Source: CAHJXG01 sp964235485 (GTDB lineage: Bacteria; Pseudomonadota; Alphaproteobacteria; Acetobacterales; Acetobacteraceae). From it: a DNA stretch of 64,000 nucleotides. Numbering within the stretch: position 1 is the first letter of the stretch; every line of letters begins with the position of its first letter. The notes below the pieces were generated by a model. It saw only the letters and a list, made by a program, of their open reading frames with translations. It did not search any database and was not told where the DNA came from. A program made the position numbers and the translations under genes. The stretch is taken from positions 12,443 to 76,442 of the forward strand of contig CAXSAZ010000019.1 of the NCBI GenBank assembly GCA_964235485.1. The letters run 5' to 3'. Positions 51,243 to 60,385 of this stretch are shown piece after piece.

Positions 51243-52007
51243 TCACCCCACCAGCCACCGCAGCGACCGCCGGAGCGCCGCCGCCCCATCCCGCTCGAAC
51301 CACCTGCCGTGCGCAAAGATCACCCGCTCCGGCCCCAGCGCCAGCAGCGTTTCCGCCGCCGCCGCCGCTGCCCGGCGCCGCAGCTTGTACACCCCCCGCA
51401 AATAGGCCGGCGGCATCCCGTCCGGCGCCAGGATGCCGAGCAGCCGGGCCACCGGGCGCACCGCCGCCGGCAGCATGGGCGCTTCCAGGTTCACCACCAG
51501 ATCGGTCAGCACCAGCGTGCGCGACGCCCGGTGGAACAGCGCCACCTCCTGGAACCCGAAGCCGCCCGGCACCGTGGCGAGGGTGATCGCGTCGCCCCAT
51601 TCGGACGGCGCGCGGTCGCCGAGGTCGTGGTCCAAATGCACGCCGCTCTTGCGCACCGGCCCCCGCTTGCGCAGGCCCGGCGCGGCCCAGGTCGTGGCGC
51701 CCGGGCAAGCCGCCTGCCAATCCGGAAGGCTGATCCAATGCGCCGGGTTGGGCGCCATGAGGTGGCGGACCGGGCCGAGCTGCTCCAGGTCCTGCAGCAG
51801 CGCCGGGCCATAGCGCGTGGGCGAATGCAGCAGCAGCCCGTCCGCCACCCGGATCACCGTCATGCGCGCCGGCAGCACCCGGCCAATCGCGCCGGGCAGC
51901 AGGCTGTCCACGATCCACACGTCGTCCGCCACCGGCTTCACCGTGTCGAGCGGCGGGTAGCCGAAGGTGGCGGCTTGGGGCGCGGAAGGGGGTGGGGTGG
52001 GGGCCAT
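51243..52007 (-). CDS. DUF4336 domain protein
   Basis: 254 residues from ATG 52007; a longer frame to 52088 has a basic leader and is less likely. The sequence DDVWIVDSLLPGAIGRVLPA, VADGLLLHSPTRYGPALLQD, HLMAPNPAHWISLPDWQ and IFAHGRWFERDGAAALRRSL is that of DUF4336, distantly related to metallo-beta-lactamase folds but with an altered metal site. Function unknown. Divergent from the methyltransferase gene. Confidence 0.8.
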   Translation of the reverse strand: MAPTPPPSAPQAATFGYPPLDTVKPVADDVWIVDSLLPGAIGRVLPARMTVIRVADGLLLHSPTRYGPALLQDLEQLGPVRHLMAPNPAHWISLPDWQAACPGATTWAAPGLRKRGPVRKSGVHLDHDLGDRAPSEWGDAITLATVPGGFGFQEVALFHRASRTLVLTDLVVNLEAPMLPAAVRPVARLLGILAPDGMPPAYLRGVYKLRRRAAAAAAETLLALGPERVIFAHGRWFERDGAAALRRSLRWLVG

Positions 52008-52132
52008 CGGCGATGCTCCTGTGTCCCGCCCCCAACGGCGCGGGCACGGGTTGGATGCAGCCGCCCGCCGGACGATGCGTAAGCGCAAAGGATCGCTTGC
52101 TTTCCCGCCGTCACAATTCGAACACCTTGGGG

Positions 52133-52888
52133 ATGCAACCCTCGCCCCCGGAGATCACTGTCCTTGACCTATTCAGCGGCATCGGAGGCTTCAGCCTCGG
52201 GCTTCATTGGGCCGGAATGCGGACCGTCGCGTTCTGCGAGGCCGCGCCCTTCGCCCGCCGGGTGCTCGCGCGCCACTGGCCCGGCGTGCCCGTGTATCGC
52301 GACATCCGCACCCTGTCCGCCGCCCGGCTGCAGGCGGACGGGGTGCCACGGCCCCAACTCCTGTGCGGCGGCTTCCCGTGCCAGGACATCAGCCTCGCCG
52401 GGCGCGGCGCGGGGATCGAGGGCGAGCGTTCGGGCTTGTGGTCCCACATGGCGCGCCTGGTCGCCGAGTGCCGACCGGACTGGGTGGTGGCTGAGAATGT
52501 TCCTGGCCTCCGAGGCCGGGGCGCGGACCGGGTGCTCGCTGAGTTGGAGGCTGCGGGCTACGCCTGCTGGCCGCTCGTGGTGGGTGCTGTCCATGCCGGG
52601 GCGCCGCACCGCCGCGCCCGGGTGTGGCTGGTGGCGCAAGCCGCTGCTGCCGACGCCGGTGGCACGGGATTGGAAGGATGGCAGCCCCCGGCAGCAGCAC
52701 CGCCGCCGGGCCTGCCAACTGAACGACGCAGTGGGTGGGCGGCTGCACCCGGGGTTCGCCGAATGGATGCTGGGCTTCCCGCCGGGCTGGAGCGACTGCG
52801 GCGATGCCGCATCGAGGCGCTGGGTAATTCCGCCAGCCCAACAACCGTTGCGATGATCGGCCGCGCTATAAGAACGTTATTAGCGTGA
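52133..52888 (+). pseudogene. DNA cytosine-5 methyltransferase with two compensating frameshifts
   Basis: From ATG 52133 the frame gives 251 residues: motif I LDLFSGIGGFSLGL, motif IV FPCQDISLAGRG with catalytic Cys83, motif VI ENV (121-123), RARVWLVA, and a C-terminal EALGNSASPTTVAMIGRAI (motif X). Between about 52637 and 52808 the expected family sequence is found in another frame: LLPTPVARDWKDGSPRQ, then QLNDAVGGRLHPGFAEWMLG and FPPGW. One inserted and one lost base thus scramble about 57 residues covering the specificity region. Probably a solitary methylase, now damaged unless these are sequencing errors. Confidence 0.75.
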
Positions 52889-53014
52889 AAAGAATGTCAC
52901 ATCAGTGGCTTAGGTCACAAACCGGTGTTGAATGCAATTGTAGGTTTCACGGCGCCGTGTTTTCTAATGGATAAAGCCTGGGCTGCCCCGGCACCAGGCC
53001 GGTGAGGACGCAAG

Positions 53015-53962
53015 ATGGTCGCGAAGTCAGATTTGGAACCTTTGCTGTCTCGGTTGTACGAGGCGGCGCTCGACCCGGCCCTGTGGCCCGCGGCCTGGGC
53101 GGAGGCGACCGCGGCGGGCGGGATGGCGCCGTCGCTGGTGGTGATGGCGGACAACGACGACGCCGCGCCGCTGGCCGCACCCGGCTGGAGCCGGCACGCG
53201 GTGAAGCCGGCGCGGCCCGCCCTGGTGCAGGCGGCGCCCTATGCCCGGCCGGAGCGCCCCGTGCCGCCCCCGGCCACGGACGCCGAGCGGGAAATCGCCG
53301 CCCAACTCGCCGCCCACCTGCGCCGGGCGGTGCGGCTGCGGGCGCGGCTGGCCACGGCGGAGGCGGTGCAGGCAGCCAACGCGGCGGCGCTGCAGGCTGC
53401 GGAGACCGGGGTGATGCTGGTCACGGCCGGCGGGCGCGTGGTCCACGCCGACCCCGCCGCGCGCCGCCTGGCGGACAGCGTGGGCTTGCAGCTCGATAGC
53501 CGCCGGGGCGCGTTGCAGGCGCTCGACCCGGCGGCGACGCGGCACTTGCAGGGCTTGGTGGCGGACGCGGCGGCGGGCGGCCTCGGGGGCGACATGCTGA
53601 TGCGGGCGGGGGACGGCTCCGCGGTGGCGCTGGCGGTGTGCCGGATGGTGCCGCCGGAGGACGCGGACGGGGACCTGCCCACGGAGGAGGACGGGGAGCG
53701 CGTGCCGGGGCAGGCGTTGCTGACGCTGCGCCACCTGGGTCGGGTGCCGGCCAGCCCGCGGCGGGTGGCGGCGCTGTTCGGCCTGACGCGGGCGGAGGCG
53801 GACGTGGCCATTGCGGTGGCGGCCGGGCAGCAGGTCTCGGCGGTGGCCGCCGGGCGCGGCGTGTCGGCCAGCACGGTGCAGGCGCAGGTGCGCTCGGCGA
53901 TGGGCAAGGCCGGGGTGCCGGGCCTGCAGGAGCTGAGCCAATTGCTGGCCCGGCTGGGGTAG
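53015..53962 (+). CDS. LuxR-type HTH transcriptional regulator
   Basis: 315 residues. The C-terminal 65 residues form a LuxR/GerE DNA-binding domain (LFGLTRAEADVAIAVAAGQQ, VSAVAAGRGVSASTVQAQVR). The N-terminal part has a PAS-like stretch around VQAANAAALQAAETGVMLVT and GRVVHADPAARRLAD, as in many alphaproteobacterial one-component regulators. No phosphoacceptor domain is seen. Targets unknown; the ABC exporter genes downstream on the same strand are candidates. Confidence 0.85.
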   Translation: MVAKSDLEPLLSRLYEAALDPALWPAAWAEATAAGGMAPSLVVMADNDDAAPLAAPGWSRHAVKPARPALVQAAPYARPERPVPPPATDAEREIAAQLAAHLRRAVRLRARLATAEAVQAANAAALQAAETGVMLVTAGGRVVHADPAARRLADSVGLQLDSRRGALQALDPAATRHLQGLVADAAAGGLGGDMLMRAGDGSAVALAVCRMVPPEDADGDLPTEEDGERVPGQALLTLRHLGRVPASPRRVAALFGLTRAEADVAIAVAAGQQVSAVAAGRGVSASTVQAQVRSAMGKAGVPGLQELSQLLARLG

Positions 53963-54020
53963 TAGGCCGCCCCTCGCCAGCGGGCCGCCGCCCGGCGTAA
54001 GCTCCCGGCCTCGCGGAAGC

Positions 54021-54872
54021 ATGGGGAGCGCCGGGTTCATGCAGTTGATGGCCGGTGCCCCGGACGTGCCTGCCTCCGGCTTGCCCGCCCCCGGCTTGCC
54101 CGCCCCCGGCTTGCCCGCCCCCGGCTTGCCCGCCCCCGGCTTGCCCGCATTGGAACTGCGCGGGCTGCGCAAGGCGTTCAGCCGGGTGGCGGCGGTGGAC
54201 GGGCTGGACCTCCTGGTGGAGCCTGGCGAGGTGTTCGCGTTGCTGGGTCCCAACGGCGCCGGCAAGACCACCACGCTGCGGATGGCCGTGGGGCTGCTGC
54301 GGCCCGATGCCGGGACCGTGCGGATCTTCGGCGTCGATGCCTTGGCGGACCCCCTGGCGGCCAAGCGGATCACGGCCTGGCTGCCGGACGAGCCGCTGTT
54401 GTACGACAAGCTGACCCCGCTGGAATACCTGGAGTTCGTGGCCGGCCTGTGGTCCGTGCCCCCGGCGGACGCCGCGGCGCGGGCGCGGGAGCTGCTGGAG
54501 CGCCTCGGCTTGTGGCCGCACCGGGCGGAGCGGTGCGAGGGCTTTTCCCGCGGGATGCGGCAGAAAACGATGCTGGCCGGGGCGCTGCTGCACGATCCCC
54601 GGCTGCTGGTCTTGGACGAGCCGCTGACCGGGCTGGACGCGGCGGCGGCGCGGGACGTTAAGGACCTGCTGCGCGCCCGGGTGCGGGCAGGGGGCAGCGT
54701 GGTGCTCACGACCCACATCCTGGACGTGGCGGAGCGCATGGCCGACCGCATCGGCATCATCGGCGGGGGACGGCTGTTGGAGGTCGGGCGCTTCGCCGAG
54801 CTGCGCGAGCGCCACCCGGGGCACGACACGCTGGAAGACCTGTTCCTGGCGCTGGTGGGCCGCCCGGCGTGA
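54021..54872 (+). CDS. ABC-2 type exporter ATPase with N-terminal GLPAP repeats
   Basis: 283 residues from ATG 54021 (ATG 54039 with GGGGAG upstream is an alternative). Walker A GPNGAGKTT, signature FSRGMRQKTMLAGAL (degenerate), Walker B LLVLDEPLTGLD and switch His in TTHILDVAE mark an ABC-2 exporter ATPase. Residues about 19-43 are five GLPAP units encoded by a 15-bp tandem repeat. The permease gene starts within its stop codon (GTGA), so both are coupled. Substrate unknown. Confidence 0.9.
   Translation: MGSAGFMQLMAGAPDVPASGLPAPGLPAPGLPAPGLPAPGLPALELRGLRKAFSRVAAVDGLDLLVEPGEVFALLGPNGAGKTTTLRMAVGLLRPDAGTVRIFGVDALADPLAAKRITAWLPDEPLLYDKLTPLEYLEFVAGLWSVPPADAAARARELLERLGLWPHRAERCEGFSRGMRQKTMLAGALLHDPRLLVLDEPLTGLDAAAARDVKDLLRARVRAGGSVVLTTHILDVAERMADRIGIIGGGRLLEVGRFAELRERHPGHDTLEDLFLALVGRPA
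54076..54150 (+). repeat. 15-bp in-frame tandem repeat (five copies)
   Basis: The unit CCGGCTTGCCCGCCC occurs five times head to tail, the last with a changed end. Because the unit is a multiple of three, copy-number change only lengthens or shortens the GLPAP tract of the ATPase. It behaves like a VNTR locus. Confidence 0.9.
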
Positions 54873-56353
54873 GGAGCGCGCCCGGCTCGGTGCCTTGGCT
54901 GCTGCGCTACGAGCTGCTGCTGCAATGGCGGCGCTGGGGCCGGGGCCGCGCGCTGCCCGGCGCGGTGCTGCTCGCGGTTGTGCTGGCGGCGCAGGCGGGC
55001 GGGCTTGGGGCGGCGTGGGTGGCGCGGGAGGTGGTGGCGGGGCTGCCGGGCCGGATCGCGCTGGCCAACGCGGCGCTGCTGGCGGCGGGGCTGCTCATGC
55101 TGTCCAACGCGCTGGATGCGGCGCTGGCGGCGCTGTTCGAGCGGCGGGACCTCCATTGGCTGCTGGCCTCGCCCGTGCCGTTCCGCCGGGTGCTGGCGGC
55201 GCGGCTGGGGGGCGTCGCCGCGGTGGTGGCGGGTCCGTGGCTGCTGCTGGGCGGAGCGGCGGCGAACGGGATGGCGGTGCTGGGGGAGCCGGGATGGCTT
55301 GCGGCCTACCCGGTGGTGGGCGTCCTGGCGCTCGTGGCCGCGGCCGTGGGGACGGCGGGGGCGGTCGGCCTGGTGGCGGGGATCGGCTTGCGGCGGGCGC
55401 GGCGGGTGCTGGCTGCTGCGGGCATGGCGGTGGGCGGGCTGGCGTTCCTGGGCAGCCAATCGGCCGTGCTGCTGCCGCCGTGGCTGCAGGCGGCGGCGTG
55501 GGACGCCTTGTCGCCGCCGTGCTGCAACGTGCCGTCCGGGGCGGGCTGGTGGCCGGCACGGGCGCTGCTGGGGGAGCCAGGGCCGTTGCTGGCCGTGGCG
55601 TTCCTGGGGGTGGGAATGGCGGGGGCTGCGGCCTGGGGGCTGGAGCGGCAATTCGTTCGCGGCGCCGCGGCGGGGGAGGGGTTCCAACCGTCGCGCGCCG
55701 TCGGGCGGGGCGTGGAAACCGGGCGGTTCCGCCGCGGACCGGCCGGGGCGCTGCTGCGCAAGGAGCTGCGGCTGCTGTGGCGCACGCCGGGGCTGCTGGG
55801 GCGGGCGGCCTACCCGTTGATCTATGCCGTGCCCGCCGCGGCGGGGCTGTGGGGCGGCGGCGGCATGGCGCCGGTCTGGCTCGGCACGGTGACGGTGTTC
55901 GTGGCGGGAAGCGTGGCGCGGCTGCTGATGGCCACCGTGGCCGGCGCGGACGAGGGGGCGGAGCTGGCCGCCACCGCCCCTGTGCCGCCCGGCGCCGTGC
56001 AGGCGGCGAAGATGGTCGCCGCCGGGCTGGGGACGGCGGCGGTGGCGGCGCTCCCGGCGGGAGCGGCGGCGTGGTGGCAACCGGGGCTGACGCTGCCGCT
56101 GCTGGGCGGCGTCGCGGGCGTGGCAGCGTCGGGGCTGCTGCTGGGGGTGTGGCATCCTGCCCCGGCGCGGCGGACCGACCTCGGCGCGCGGAGAACAGGA
56201 AGCGCGGGCGTCGGGCTGCTGGGTGCGGCCATCGACGCGGCCTGGTCGGGGGCCGCGGCGCTGGCGATGCGCGGGAACGCTTGGGCGGCACTGCCGGCGG
56301 CGGTGGCGGTGGCGGTGGCGCTGCTGGCCTTCGCCCGGCCGCGGCGGCGCTGA
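54869..56353 (+). CDS. Membrane component of the ABC-2 type exporter
   Basis: 494 residues from GTG 54869, overlapping the ATPase stop by 4 bases. About ten to twelve hydrophobic segments rich in Ala/Gly/Leu (LPGAVLLAVVLAAQAGGL, VVGVLALVAAAVGTAGAVGL, LLGGVAGVAASGLLLGV). Charged loops such as LFERRDLHWLLASPVPFRRV and LLRKELRLLWRTPG resemble large ABC-2 exporters that carry two permease halves in one chain. With the ATPase it would export an unknown compound. Very high GC. Confidence 0.8.
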   Translation: MRSAPGSVPWLLRYELLLQWRRWGRGRALPGAVLLAVVLAAQAGGLGAAWVAREVVAGLPGRIALANAALLAAGLLMLSNALDAALAALFERRDLHWLLASPVPFRRVLAARLGGVAAVVAGPWLLLGGAAANGMAVLGEPGWLAAYPVVGVLALVAAAVGTAGAVGLVAGIGLRRARRVLAAAGMAVGGLAFLGSQSAVLLPPWLQAAAWDALSPPCCNVPSGAGWWPARALLGEPGPLLAVAFLGVGMAGAAAWGLERQFVRGAAAGEGFQPSRAVGRGVETGRFRRGPAGALLRKELRLLWRTPGLLGRAAYPLIYAVPAAAGLWGGGGMAPVWLGTVTVFVAGSVARLLMATVAGADEGAELAATAPVPPGAVQAAKMVAAGLGTAAVAALPAGAAAWWQPGLTLPLLGGVAGVAASGLLLGVWHPAPARRTDLGARRTGSAGVGLLGAAIDAAWSGAAALAMRGNAWAALPAAVAVAVALLAFARPRRR

Positions 56354-56459
56354 AAAGCAGGCCGGTGCCGACCAGGCGCCCCATGCCGCACGCCCGCGTC
56401 GCCGCTGCCCCTCGCCCGGCCGCGGCAGGCGTGGCAGCGCGCGGCGCGGGCAGCCTCCG

Positions 56460-57008
56460 TTACGCGGCGGCTTGCTGCTTCAAGCGGTCGCTGAACAGCT
56501 TGCGGAGCTTGGCCACCTTGGGGTTGATCACCGCGCGGCAGTAGCCGCTCCAAGGATTGCGGGCGTAGTAATCCTGGTGCTCGTCCTCGGCCCGGTAGAA
56601 CGTGGTCAGCGGCACGACCTCGGTGACAATGGGGTTGTCCCACACGTGGGCGGCGTCGATCTCCGCCTTGACGGCGCGGGCGGTCTCGGCCTGAGCGTCC
56701 GAGTGGGTCAGGATAATCGAACGGTACTGTGGCCCGGCGTCCGCGCCCTGGCGGTTCGGCGTGGTCGGGTCGTGCATGGTGAAGAACACGCGGAGGAGGT
56801 CGGCATAGCTGATTTCCGCCGGGTCAAAGGTGACCTGGACGACCTCGGCATGGCCGGTACGCTTGCCGCAAACCTGCTCATAGGTTGGGTTGGGCACGGT
56901 GCCGCCGGCATAGCCGGACACGGAGCCATGCACGCCGCGGAGCGACAGGAACACCGGCTCCAGGCACCAGAAGCAGCCGCCGCCGAGGGTTGCGAGTTCG
57001 GTCGTCAT
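56460..57008 (-). CDS. msrA: Peptide-methionine (S)-S-oxide reductase
   Basis: 182 residues from ATG 57008 (AAAGGA upstream). The catalytic motif is GGGCFWCLEP with Cys12; GYAGGTVPNPTYEQVCGKRT and GHAEVVQVTFDP are conserved substrate and fold elements, and DYYARNPWSGYC provides a C-terminal resolving Cys. It reduces methionine-S-sulfoxide in proteins using thioredoxin. No signal peptide, so cytoplasmic. Single gene. Confidence 0.95.
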   Translation of the reverse strand: MTTELATLGGGCFWCLEPVFLSLRGVHGSVSGYAGGTVPNPTYEQVCGKRTGHAEVVQVTFDPAEISYADLLRVFFTMHDPTTPNRQGADAGPQYRSIILTHSDAQAETARAVKAEIDAAHVWDNPIVTEVVPLTTFYRAEDEHQDYYARNPWSGYCRAVINPKVAKLRKLFSDRLKQQAAA

Positions 57009-57225
57009 GATGGGGGTCCTTTGCAGGGAGGGTGCATATGTGGCGCGGAGGCGGGGGGAACTCAAGGCGGGGTGGGGGCTTGCGGCGACCGAGACGCACG
57101 CAGCGGCGGTTCGTTTGGTGCTGCCGGTTTGTTGCGGCGGCTGGTAAACCGTGTGACGCTGGTAGCGAATTCGGGAGCTTGGCAGGGCTGGCGGCGTTGG
57201 GTGGTTCTCAGCCCAGAAAGCGCCC

Positions 57226-57637
57226 ATGTCGCTTCGAGCGCAACCGCCGATCCCGCCCGTGCCCGACGACACTGCCCGGGTGGCCTGCGCCGCGTTCCAA
57301 ACCCGCAATCCCTATCTGATCCTGCACGACCGGCTCGGCACGTTATTCACGCGCAAATCCTTCGGATTTCGCTGCGGATGCCGACTTCGCCGATCTCTGT
57401 CCCAAGCGCGGGCAGCCGGCTTATGCGCCGTGGCGGCTCGCGCTGGTGACGCTCATGCAGTTCCGCGAAGGGCTAAGCGACCGGCAAGCGGCGGAAGCCG
57501 TGCGTGCTCGGATCGACTGGAGATACTTGCTGGCGCTTGACCTGGCCGACCCAGGCTTTGATCGCAGCGTGCTGTGCGAGTTTCGCGACAGGCTGCTGGC
57601 CCGTGGTGACCAGTACCGGGCAACCGTGATCGGCTGA
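57226..57637 (+). pseudogene. IS1182 family transposase, N-terminal fragment broken by a palindromic repeat
   Basis: From ATG 57226 the frame reads MSLRAQPPIPPVPDDTARVA and continues to LHDRLGTLF, the usual start of IS1182 transposases. The expected continuation, ADFADLCPKRGQPAYAPWRL with QFREGLSDRQAAEAVRARID and DPGFDRSVLCEFRDRLL, appears in the next frame after a palindrome at 57351-57374. The gene ends after about 135 residues of roughly 470, so the catalytic DDE part is missing. Confidence 0.82.
57351..57374 (+). repeat. Palindromic repeat element, minimal form, in the IS1182 fragment
   Basis: GCGCAAATC and GATTTCGCTG arms around CTTCG. Its insertion between the codons for TLF and DADF shifts the reading frame of the transposase. 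The arms equal the outer borders of the long-form copies at 29.2 and 30.4 kb. Confidence 0.75.
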
Positions 57638-57649
57638 CGCGCGAGATCG

Positions 57650-57983
57650 ACCAGGGCGGCCGGGAGACGGGCGGCCGGGTCCACGAGGTTTGCGGGAAGT
57701 GGTGACAAAGATGGCCTGACAGTTGACCGGCAGGCGCACGCGAGCTCGCGAAAACGCGGAGCGTTTGCCGCTGGGAACGTCCGGACGTGGCGCGGCACCG
57801 GCAGGCCTGGTTCGACGGCCAGCTCGAGCTCGACCCCGAGCGGCTGATCTTTGTGGATGAAAGCGGGGCCAACACAAAGATGGCACGGCTCCGTGGTCGT
57901 GCCGCGCGAGGCGAACGGTGCCAGGCCGCGGTGCCGCACGGGCACTGGAAGACCACGACGTTTGTGCGCGCGCTCCGCGGCAC
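57650..57983 (+). pseudogene. IS630 family transposase fragment
   Basis: The frame at 57775-57980 reads ERPDVARHRQAWFDGQ, then LELDPERLIFVDESGANTKM, ARLRGRAARGERC and VPHGHWKTTTFVRALRG, the central DDE region of IS630 transposases (Asp in FVDES). It is cut abruptly near 57983, where a minus-strand ABC ATPase begins, and its N-terminal part is unrecognisable and carries a palindromic repeat. No terminal repeats were found. Left boundary approximate. Confidence 0.75.
57743..57774 (+). repeat. Palindromic repeat element, short core, in the IS630 fragment
   Basis: GAGCTCGCGAAAACGCGG and GCGTTTGCCGCTGG arms, directly before the ERPDVA codons of the IS630 remnant. One or two bases differ from the other copies. 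Confidence 0.65.
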
Positions 57984-58471
57984 GGCCGGGTCGCACAACA
58001 GGGCGCGCGCGATCGAGACGCGCTGGCGTTGGCCGCCGGACAACTGGTGCGGGTAGCGGTCGGCCAGGCCGGACAAGCCCAACAGGGTCAGCCAGTCGCC
58101 AACGGCGGCGGACGAGGCTTGCTGCCGCGGGCGGGACCGACCTGAAGCGGCAGCTCGACGTTCTGCCGCACCGTGCGCCAAGGCAGCAGCGTCGCGTCCT
58201 GGAACACGAAAGCCACCTGGCGCTGCCGTCGAGCTTCGCCCGGCGGCCGGCCCAGCACGGCGAGGTGCCCGGCGAGCGGCGCCAGCAGGTCGGCCACCAC
58301 CCGCAGGAAGCTCGACTTGCCGCAACCGGACGGACCCAGGATGGTCAGGAACTCGCCGGGCGGCACCGTCAGGTCGAGGTCGGCCAGCACCGGCACGGCC
58401 TTCCCGCGCAGCGGGTAGCCAAACGCCAGCTTTCTCGCGTCGATGGCCGGCACGGTGGTGGCGGGATCCAT
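57983..58471 (-). pseudogene. ABC importer ATPase, frameshifted and truncated by IS630
   Basis: From ATG 58471 (or GTG 58483) the frame encodes Walker A GPSGCGKSS and the Q-loop FQDATLLPWRTVRQNVELPL. Near 58125 the reading shifts to another frame that holds GLADRYPHQLSGGQRQRVSI and ARALLCDPAV, and the sequence ends at the IS630 junction before Walker B. It therefore cannot hydrolyse ATP. It resembled SsuB/ThiZ-type ATPases and probably served the binding protein whose remnant lies upstream. Confidence 0.8.
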
Positions 58472-58479
58472 GCCCCCTG

Positions 58480-59199
58480 TCACGCGAACTTGGGTCGTTC
58501 GCCCGCCGTCATGGTCAGGATCGCGTCCGTGCAGCAGTCCTCCAGCCTGGGAGCGCCGCCTTTGAACTGGCCGATCCGGTCATAGGCCGCGATCTGCTCC
58601 TGAAGGGCGGCCGGGTCGAACGTGCCCCAGCCCTTGTCCTGGGTGGCCGCATCGAAGCTGAGCGCCAGGATGCGCGGCACCGTCTTGAGTTCGACGTCGC
58701 GGTCGAGCTGCGGGTAGGCGTCCACCGTGAGGTTCGCGGCGTCCTCGGGATGGTCGTGCGTCCACGCCCACCCCTTCGCGATGGCGCGCAGGGCCTTTGC
58801 CAGCGTTTCCGCGTCGTGCCCGAGAGCCTCGTCGGTGGCGAAGTACACGTTGGCGTAGGATGGCAGGCCCGTGTCCTTCATCGGCAGGTCGATGCGGTCG
58901 GGGCCGATCACCGACAGCGCCTTGGCGTTGGTGATCCACCCCGTCACCGCGTCGACCTGGCCCGTCACGAGCGGGGTCATGTCGAACCCGATGTTGGTGA
59001 CGGCGAGGCTGGAAGGGTCGATCTTGTTCTTGTTCAGGATGGCGTCGAGCACGAAGGCGCTTTTGAAATCCGCGAAGCCTGGGGCGCCGCGCCGCGGCTT
59101 GAAGCCGAGCTTGTCCACGTAGAAGGCGCTGGCCCGCTCGACGTCCGCGACGAGGAAGCAGATGTCCGTGATGGGATGAGTTTGCGCGAAGGTCGTCAT
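58480..59199 (-). CDS. Chimera: VOC-domain N-terminus fused in frame to an ABC binding-protein C-terminal half
   Basis: 239 residues from ATG 59199 (GGAG upstream). Residues 1-46 are the start of a VOC/glyoxalase-fold protein (PITDICFLVADVERASAFYV, DKLGFKP). From about residue 48 it is the C-terminal two thirds of an NMT1/THI5-type binding protein (NKIDPSSLAVTNIGFDMTPL, VTGQVDAVTGWITN, DAETLAKALRAIAKGWAWT). Neither half is a complete domain and the fusion has no export signal. Probably a deletion product, possibly expressed but non-functional as a transporter part. Confidence 0.75.
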   Translation of the reverse strand: MTTFAQTHPITDICFLVADVERASAFYVDKLGFKPRRGAPGFADFKSAFVLDAILNKNKIDPSSLAVTNIGFDMTPLVTGQVDAVTGWITNAKALSVIGPDRIDLPMKDTGLPSYANVYFATDEALGHDAETLAKALRAIAKGWAWTHDHPEDAANLTVDAYPQLDRDVELKTVPRILALSFDAATQDKGWGTFDPAALQEQIAAYDRIGQFKGGAPRLEDCCTDAILTMTAGERPKFA

Positions 59200-59292
59200 G
59201 GAAGGTCTCCGATGCCGAGGCTCCCATGCCCGGAACGGCGCGGCTTTCAAGATCCTGCATTTGCTTTGCTTGAACCTGCTGTCCGGTGGCGG

Positions 59293-60162
59293 TCAGGCCA
59301 GGCGCGACTGCCTGAACTGCTTCGGGGTCGCTCCCGTCCGCTTCCGGAACACGGTTGAGAAGTGGGCTTGGCTGGAGAAGCCGGCGGCATAGGCGATCAG
59401 CGACAGCGGGGCGCTGCCGTCCACCAGGAGGCGGCAAGCCCGCTCGATGCGCCGCGACAGGATGAACTGGTGGGGCGCGACGCCCAGGGCCTGCTTGAAG
59501 GCGCGGCTGAACTGCGACACGCTCATGTGGGCTGCTTCGGCCAGGACCGCCACGGTCAGGTCTTGCCGGGCCAGCTCGGACTCGATGCAATCGAGCACGC
59601 GCCTCAGCCTGCGCGCGTCCAAGGGTGTCGTCTCGCGCTCCGGGTCTGACCGCAGGCCGAGCAGCCTGACCACGCAGCGGGCAAGGCCGATGCCGAGGTG
59701 CTCGGTCGTCAGCGGATCGGCCGCGTCGCCGGCCTGGGCAGCCGCCGCGAGCGCCAACGCCAAATGGAGCGTCATGGCGTCCGCCCTCGCACTCAACTGC
59801 CGCTCGTCCCCCAGGCCGCCGACGCCGCCGGTCCACCCGGCGTCGCAGAACACGCGCGGGTGCTGAAAGATCGAGATGTAGTCAGCCCCGTCGCCCTCGA
59901 CCTCCAGAAGCTTGCCGGCGGGCTGGAGGCCGAGCGTGAAGGCCGGACGCTCCATCGTCCGGAACGCGCCCCCGTCGTATCGGTAGGCATACCGGCCGTG
60001 GGCAGTCCGGTTGATCGAGATGCGGTGCAGGGCGCCCTGTGACCACATGACGCCGGCGTCGCTGCTGTAGGTTTCAACGATGAGGCCGTGCGAGGCCGCG
60101 CGCTTGTAGCGCTCCAGGTGAGGTCGCTTGATGGACAACACTTGCGGGTCGAGCGGAGCCAT
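59293..60162 (-). CDS. AraC family transcriptional regulator
   Basis: 289 residues from ATG 60162 (GGGAGG nine bases upstream); a longer frame to 60396 has no site. The C-terminal 100 residues are an AraC/XylS double HTH: LTVAVLAEAAHMSVSQFSRA, FKQALGVAPHQFILSRRIER, then LIAYAAGFSSQAHFSTVFRK. The N-terminal domain is an unassigned sensor. It lies just upstream of the VOC remnant on the same strand; AraC-VOC pairs are common, so it may have regulated the lost glyoxalase-like gene. Confidence 0.88.
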   Translation of the reverse strand: MAPLDPQVLSIKRPHLERYKRAASHGLIVETYSSDAGVMWSQGALHRISINRTAHGRYAYRYDGGAFRTMERPAFTLGLQPAGKLLEVEGDGADYISIFQHPRVFCDAGWTGGVGGLGDERQLSARADAMTLHLALALAAAAQAGDAADPLTTEHLGIGLARCVVRLLGLRSDPERETTPLDARRLRRVLDCIESELARQDLTVAVLAEAAHMSVSQFSRAFKQALGVAPHQFILSRRIERACRLLVDGSAPLSLIAYAAGFSSQAHFSTVFRKRTGATPKQFRQSRLA

Positions 60163-60385
60163 GGAGAACACCTCCCCGAACCTGCTTGCAAGTCCCGTGC
60201 AAGGTCGCCTGGACGCGACACGGGTGGTGACTGCACGAACCGAGCCGGGATGGCCACGCGGAGTTGCAGTCCTGTCCGGAACCGACCGGTTTCGGGCAGG
60301 ATCCGACATGCCATCCGCAAAATAACTGCCCAATATCTCAGATATAAAGCGGATTCTAAACATCCTTTTCGGACAAGTTCGGCCC

